A DNA stretch of 25,710 bases from positions 1-25,710 of the forward strand of contig JAAFHN010000003.1 in NCBI GenBank assembly GCA_013298415.1, in the 5' to 3' direction. A program made the position numbers and the translations under genes. The notes under the pieces were generated by a model. The model had not been told where the DNA came from. It saw only the letters and a program-made list of their open reading frames with translations, and did no database searches. The stretch is from Comamonadaceae bacterium (GTDB taxonomy: Bacteria; Pseudomonadota; Gammaproteobacteria; Burkholderiales; Burkholderiaceae_C). This document shows, piece by piece, positions 25,501-25,710 of the stretch (its first letter is position 1; the number at the start of each line of letters is the position of its first letter).

Positions 25501-25710
25501 AGAGCAAACTGATCGAGGGTTTGCTTGCGCTTGGCACCCTCACCGCTAGTCAAGGTAGTCCACAGGTCTTTGGCGGTAGACACGCGCTTGCGGGCCTGAG
25601 CGAGCACGCTGGGATCAAAATGGCCAAACTGCCCGGAGGTGTAATCCGCAGGTTTGTAGCGACCAAGACCGAAGTGCAGCCGCACAGCGCTCAAGATCGG
25701 TGCAGCTTCC
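19524..25710 (-). CDS. chpA: Type IV pili chemosensory hybrid kinase (ChpA/PilL type), 5' end outside the window
   Basis: More than 2,050 residues of a giant CheA-like kinase that, in known systems, controls type IV pilus twitching. The frame is open to the window edge (the TTG at 25694 is internal), so the N-terminus is missing. Counting from 25694: a helical region with YRKVSDRQTMGSVVGELR; Hpt domain with His427 (FHTLKGSSR); a degenerate Hpt with His971 (AHSLAGSSG, lacking the usual Lys); a third Hpt with His1300 (LHTLKGSAR). A dimerisation helix (about 1395-1460) is followed by an ATPase domain with N-box Asn1610 (LLRNCVAHGIE) and GRGIGMDVV. A CheW domain (about 1742-1876) and a receiver domain with acceptor Asp1983 (LSDIEMPRMDG) end the protein. 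Very long Ala/Glu/Pro-rich linkers join the Hpt domains. pilG/H/I/J partners would be expected beyond the right edge. Confidence 0.93.
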   Translation of the reverse strand, partial: EAAPILSAVRLHFGLGRYKPADYTSGQFGHFDPSVLAQARKRVSTAKDLWTTLTSGEGAKRKQTLDQFALVSESLVKLHPQSQALASALTRAVELATSSNSPPSAELALEVATAVLYLEAAFEDLDPTDAQLAQRTNRLAQRLESVRGGAASEALEPWIEELYRKVSDRQTMGSVVGELRVSLNEVERCLDQFFREPTQPQVLQPVPAQLQQMRGVLTVLGLSDASAAVMRMRESVEAMLVTEIDPQRAAAAGTFEKLGNNLGALGFLIDMLGYQPAFAKKLFAYDAGSGELRPLMGRSPEAQRHRPAAANTVVQLPGAAPAKQPSVQPASLSATAKPGGIDFSALPDLELGRPAAPTSAVQAAMPPANSAVARSSSMAAPAALEDDGDEDLRDIFLEEAREVVTNAGEALAALEQDPSNLADQTTIRRAFHTLKGSSRMVGLNAFGEAAWSMEQLYNAWLADPKPAPAPMLQLTREAVAYLGQWVEAIAQNTDGELAPEGLRASADAWRLRGEIVPLAAFAPVAPPALAVPAAVPVVAEPPPVAQAATVAPENAVSAAVDSQAVDLDFDLEPVAVASALAVAVGAAALGVAAPELHAVAADSEEQGQPMPAVAFSPAAEPIFEPATEPSFTNSEIAALEEFELLDEPSPSDLSLDLSFDLDLPAKPAVELPVPQAEVAAPPAFAATSLGSEELQANELSEAEADALLADFMLDLEPKAASAASASVSAAVAVDAGPPSEAVLESPDLMSLEKPAGSALESAQGAANAADLPTEFEIEEIDLEAFVLEANAPVVAADASVGLPADVPVEPGLDHQPTQLVGLGLAALAAGSAGLAFSASVTEAPSAEAENLATASVSEVEPLSAVAVAQELVAPAAPPTAPDSASDFLADLATFELGAAPAAQPFMPAPKGSVVVAFHDAQDDQIKVIGPLRIGIPLYNVYLNEADEWSRKLQDELGVWALDSQATLPDSAVTWAHSLAGSSGTVGFVALSEIARALEHALIRAQQGSGSGAHFGAALFSEAAQDIRRLLHQFAAGFLKEPREELLHALKAFTPTNSASEAANERAQDAPVADISDLALEAAPAADSALPADSADLDSLLADFELADAEQPQGSEAPVAEPEQVAVSTTGDDRDSALSAPDGASTVDWDFEPEPKPESQLTQSATASALPGDAFSFTTKAVGAGAVALGAVGLAAFAAPPTESAQPAEASATSAAAPPAPTSSPPASFEPPPIAAAAIALPKGIAADVEDLSQDMDIADAVDQDLFPIFEEEAQELLPLLSGSLRQWHARADNMSARSEVLRALHTLKGSARLAGALRLGEMSHRMESQIERFQGPFSHEIEPLVTEFDQLQTAFDALRRRDQAAYVQASEQPAAAPSEVLKASAPAGAASATPTAVAGSIATVLAAPSALMARPAAGSGAGHSVRVRAQLLDRMLNQTGEVMITRSRLESELTQLRGSLSDLTANLDRMRTQLREIELQAETQMQSRQQLAKAADVSFDPLEFDRFTRFQEITRSMAESVNDVATVQRNIMRVVESTEDDLVAQARQTRELQRDLLKTRMVEFEGISERLYRVVRQAGKDTGKQVKLDIVGGSIELDRGVLDRMTPAFEHLLRNCVAHGIESAEARTGAGKEASGNIVISLHQEGNDVAVAFADDGQGLNLQKIREKAVSQGLIAGDAMVDDQQAAALIFQPGFSTADQVSELAGRGIGMDVVRAEVQALGGRVETRTQSGLGTTFKMVLPLTTAVTQVVMLRMGSLSVGVPSNVVEIVRRATAKELDAAYNTGTYEFGGESLPFFWAGALLQSSSRSTEPVGRTTPVVVFRSAQQRIVLHVDEVLGNQEVVVKNLGQQLARLPGLAGMSVLASGAVVLIYNPVALASVYGQQARALSADRAQPEVLEAAVQAPEASVLPQEEGPDANRTLHGFAVPKPSRPRADIPLVMVVDDSITVRRVTQRLLAREGYRVVLAADGLQALEKLQIEIPSVVLSDIEMPRMDGFDLARNIRMDNDFYNIPIIMITSRIAEKHKEHAAELGVNHYLGKPYAEDELLSLVRKYCFEEQLV

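Noticed and set aside
25692..25694. TTG at 25694 as the true start of the chemosensory kinase
   Set aside because: The frame stays open to the window edge (EAAPILSAVR...), there is no ribosome site, and this family has hundreds more residues at the N-terminus.
19441..25710. Phage, defence or mobile-element content that might mark an accessory island
   Set aside because: No integrase, transposase, toxin-antitoxin, restriction or CRISPR-like gene was seen anywhere in the window; genes look like core chromosomal functions.

Overview
The window is high-GC bacterial chromosome, about 60% GC by eye. Its gene content points to a betaproteobacterium of the Burkholderiales, most likely Comamonadaceae-like: a hut cluster of the hutF/hutG (formate-releasing) type, a PilL/ChpA-type chemosensory kinase and a TauABC-like transporter. 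The taxonomic call is an inference from gene families. Coding density is very high and no stretch over 300 bases lacks a gene. I saw no rRNA, tRNA, CRISPR array, insertion sequence or phage gene.

Layout. 1-1290: a LytS-type sensor kinase on the minus strand, with no partner regulator visible. 1487-3471: a plus-strand pair of exported proteins, a DUF2141 protein and a carotenoid-oxygenase-family enzyme with a twin-arginine-like signal. 3476-7927: a minus-strand group read as large FtsX-like permease (ybbP), then dacB (PBP4), then a SemiSWEET sugar transporter. 8041-8565: an exported TPR protein. 8777-19460: a complete histidine-utilisation locus. From one divergent control region (14645-14726), hutC-hutD-hutI-hutG-hutF run rightward with every stop overlapping the next start. 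hutU-hutH followed by a three-gene ABC importer (binding protein, permease, ATPase) run leftward. 19524-25710: most of a giant chemosensory kinase (ChpA/PilL type) on the minus strand, whose N-terminus lies outside the window.

How the hut genes work together: HutH deaminates histidine to urocanate, HutU hydrates it to imidazolonepropionate, HutI opens the ring to formiminoglutamate, HutF deiminates that to formylglutamate, and HutG releases formate and glutamate. HutC is the GntR-type repressor. Its probable operators are a perfect 13-bp inverted pair, each copy overlapping the -10 of one of two divergent promoters.

The most unusual feature is a short interspersed repeat. Six copies (112-165, 5286-5339, 6370-6420, 8720-8772, 15845-15896, 19465-19518) share a ctctgtcc-like box, exactly 20 nt, then gctac/gctat, usually with hairpin potential. 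Three copies lie inside genes. Two of these, in the sensor kinase and in HutD, are read in the same orientation and frame and give both unrelated proteins the peptide NTRTELVF. One copy supplies candidate start codons of dacB, and two lie at gene 3' ends, where they may act as terminators.
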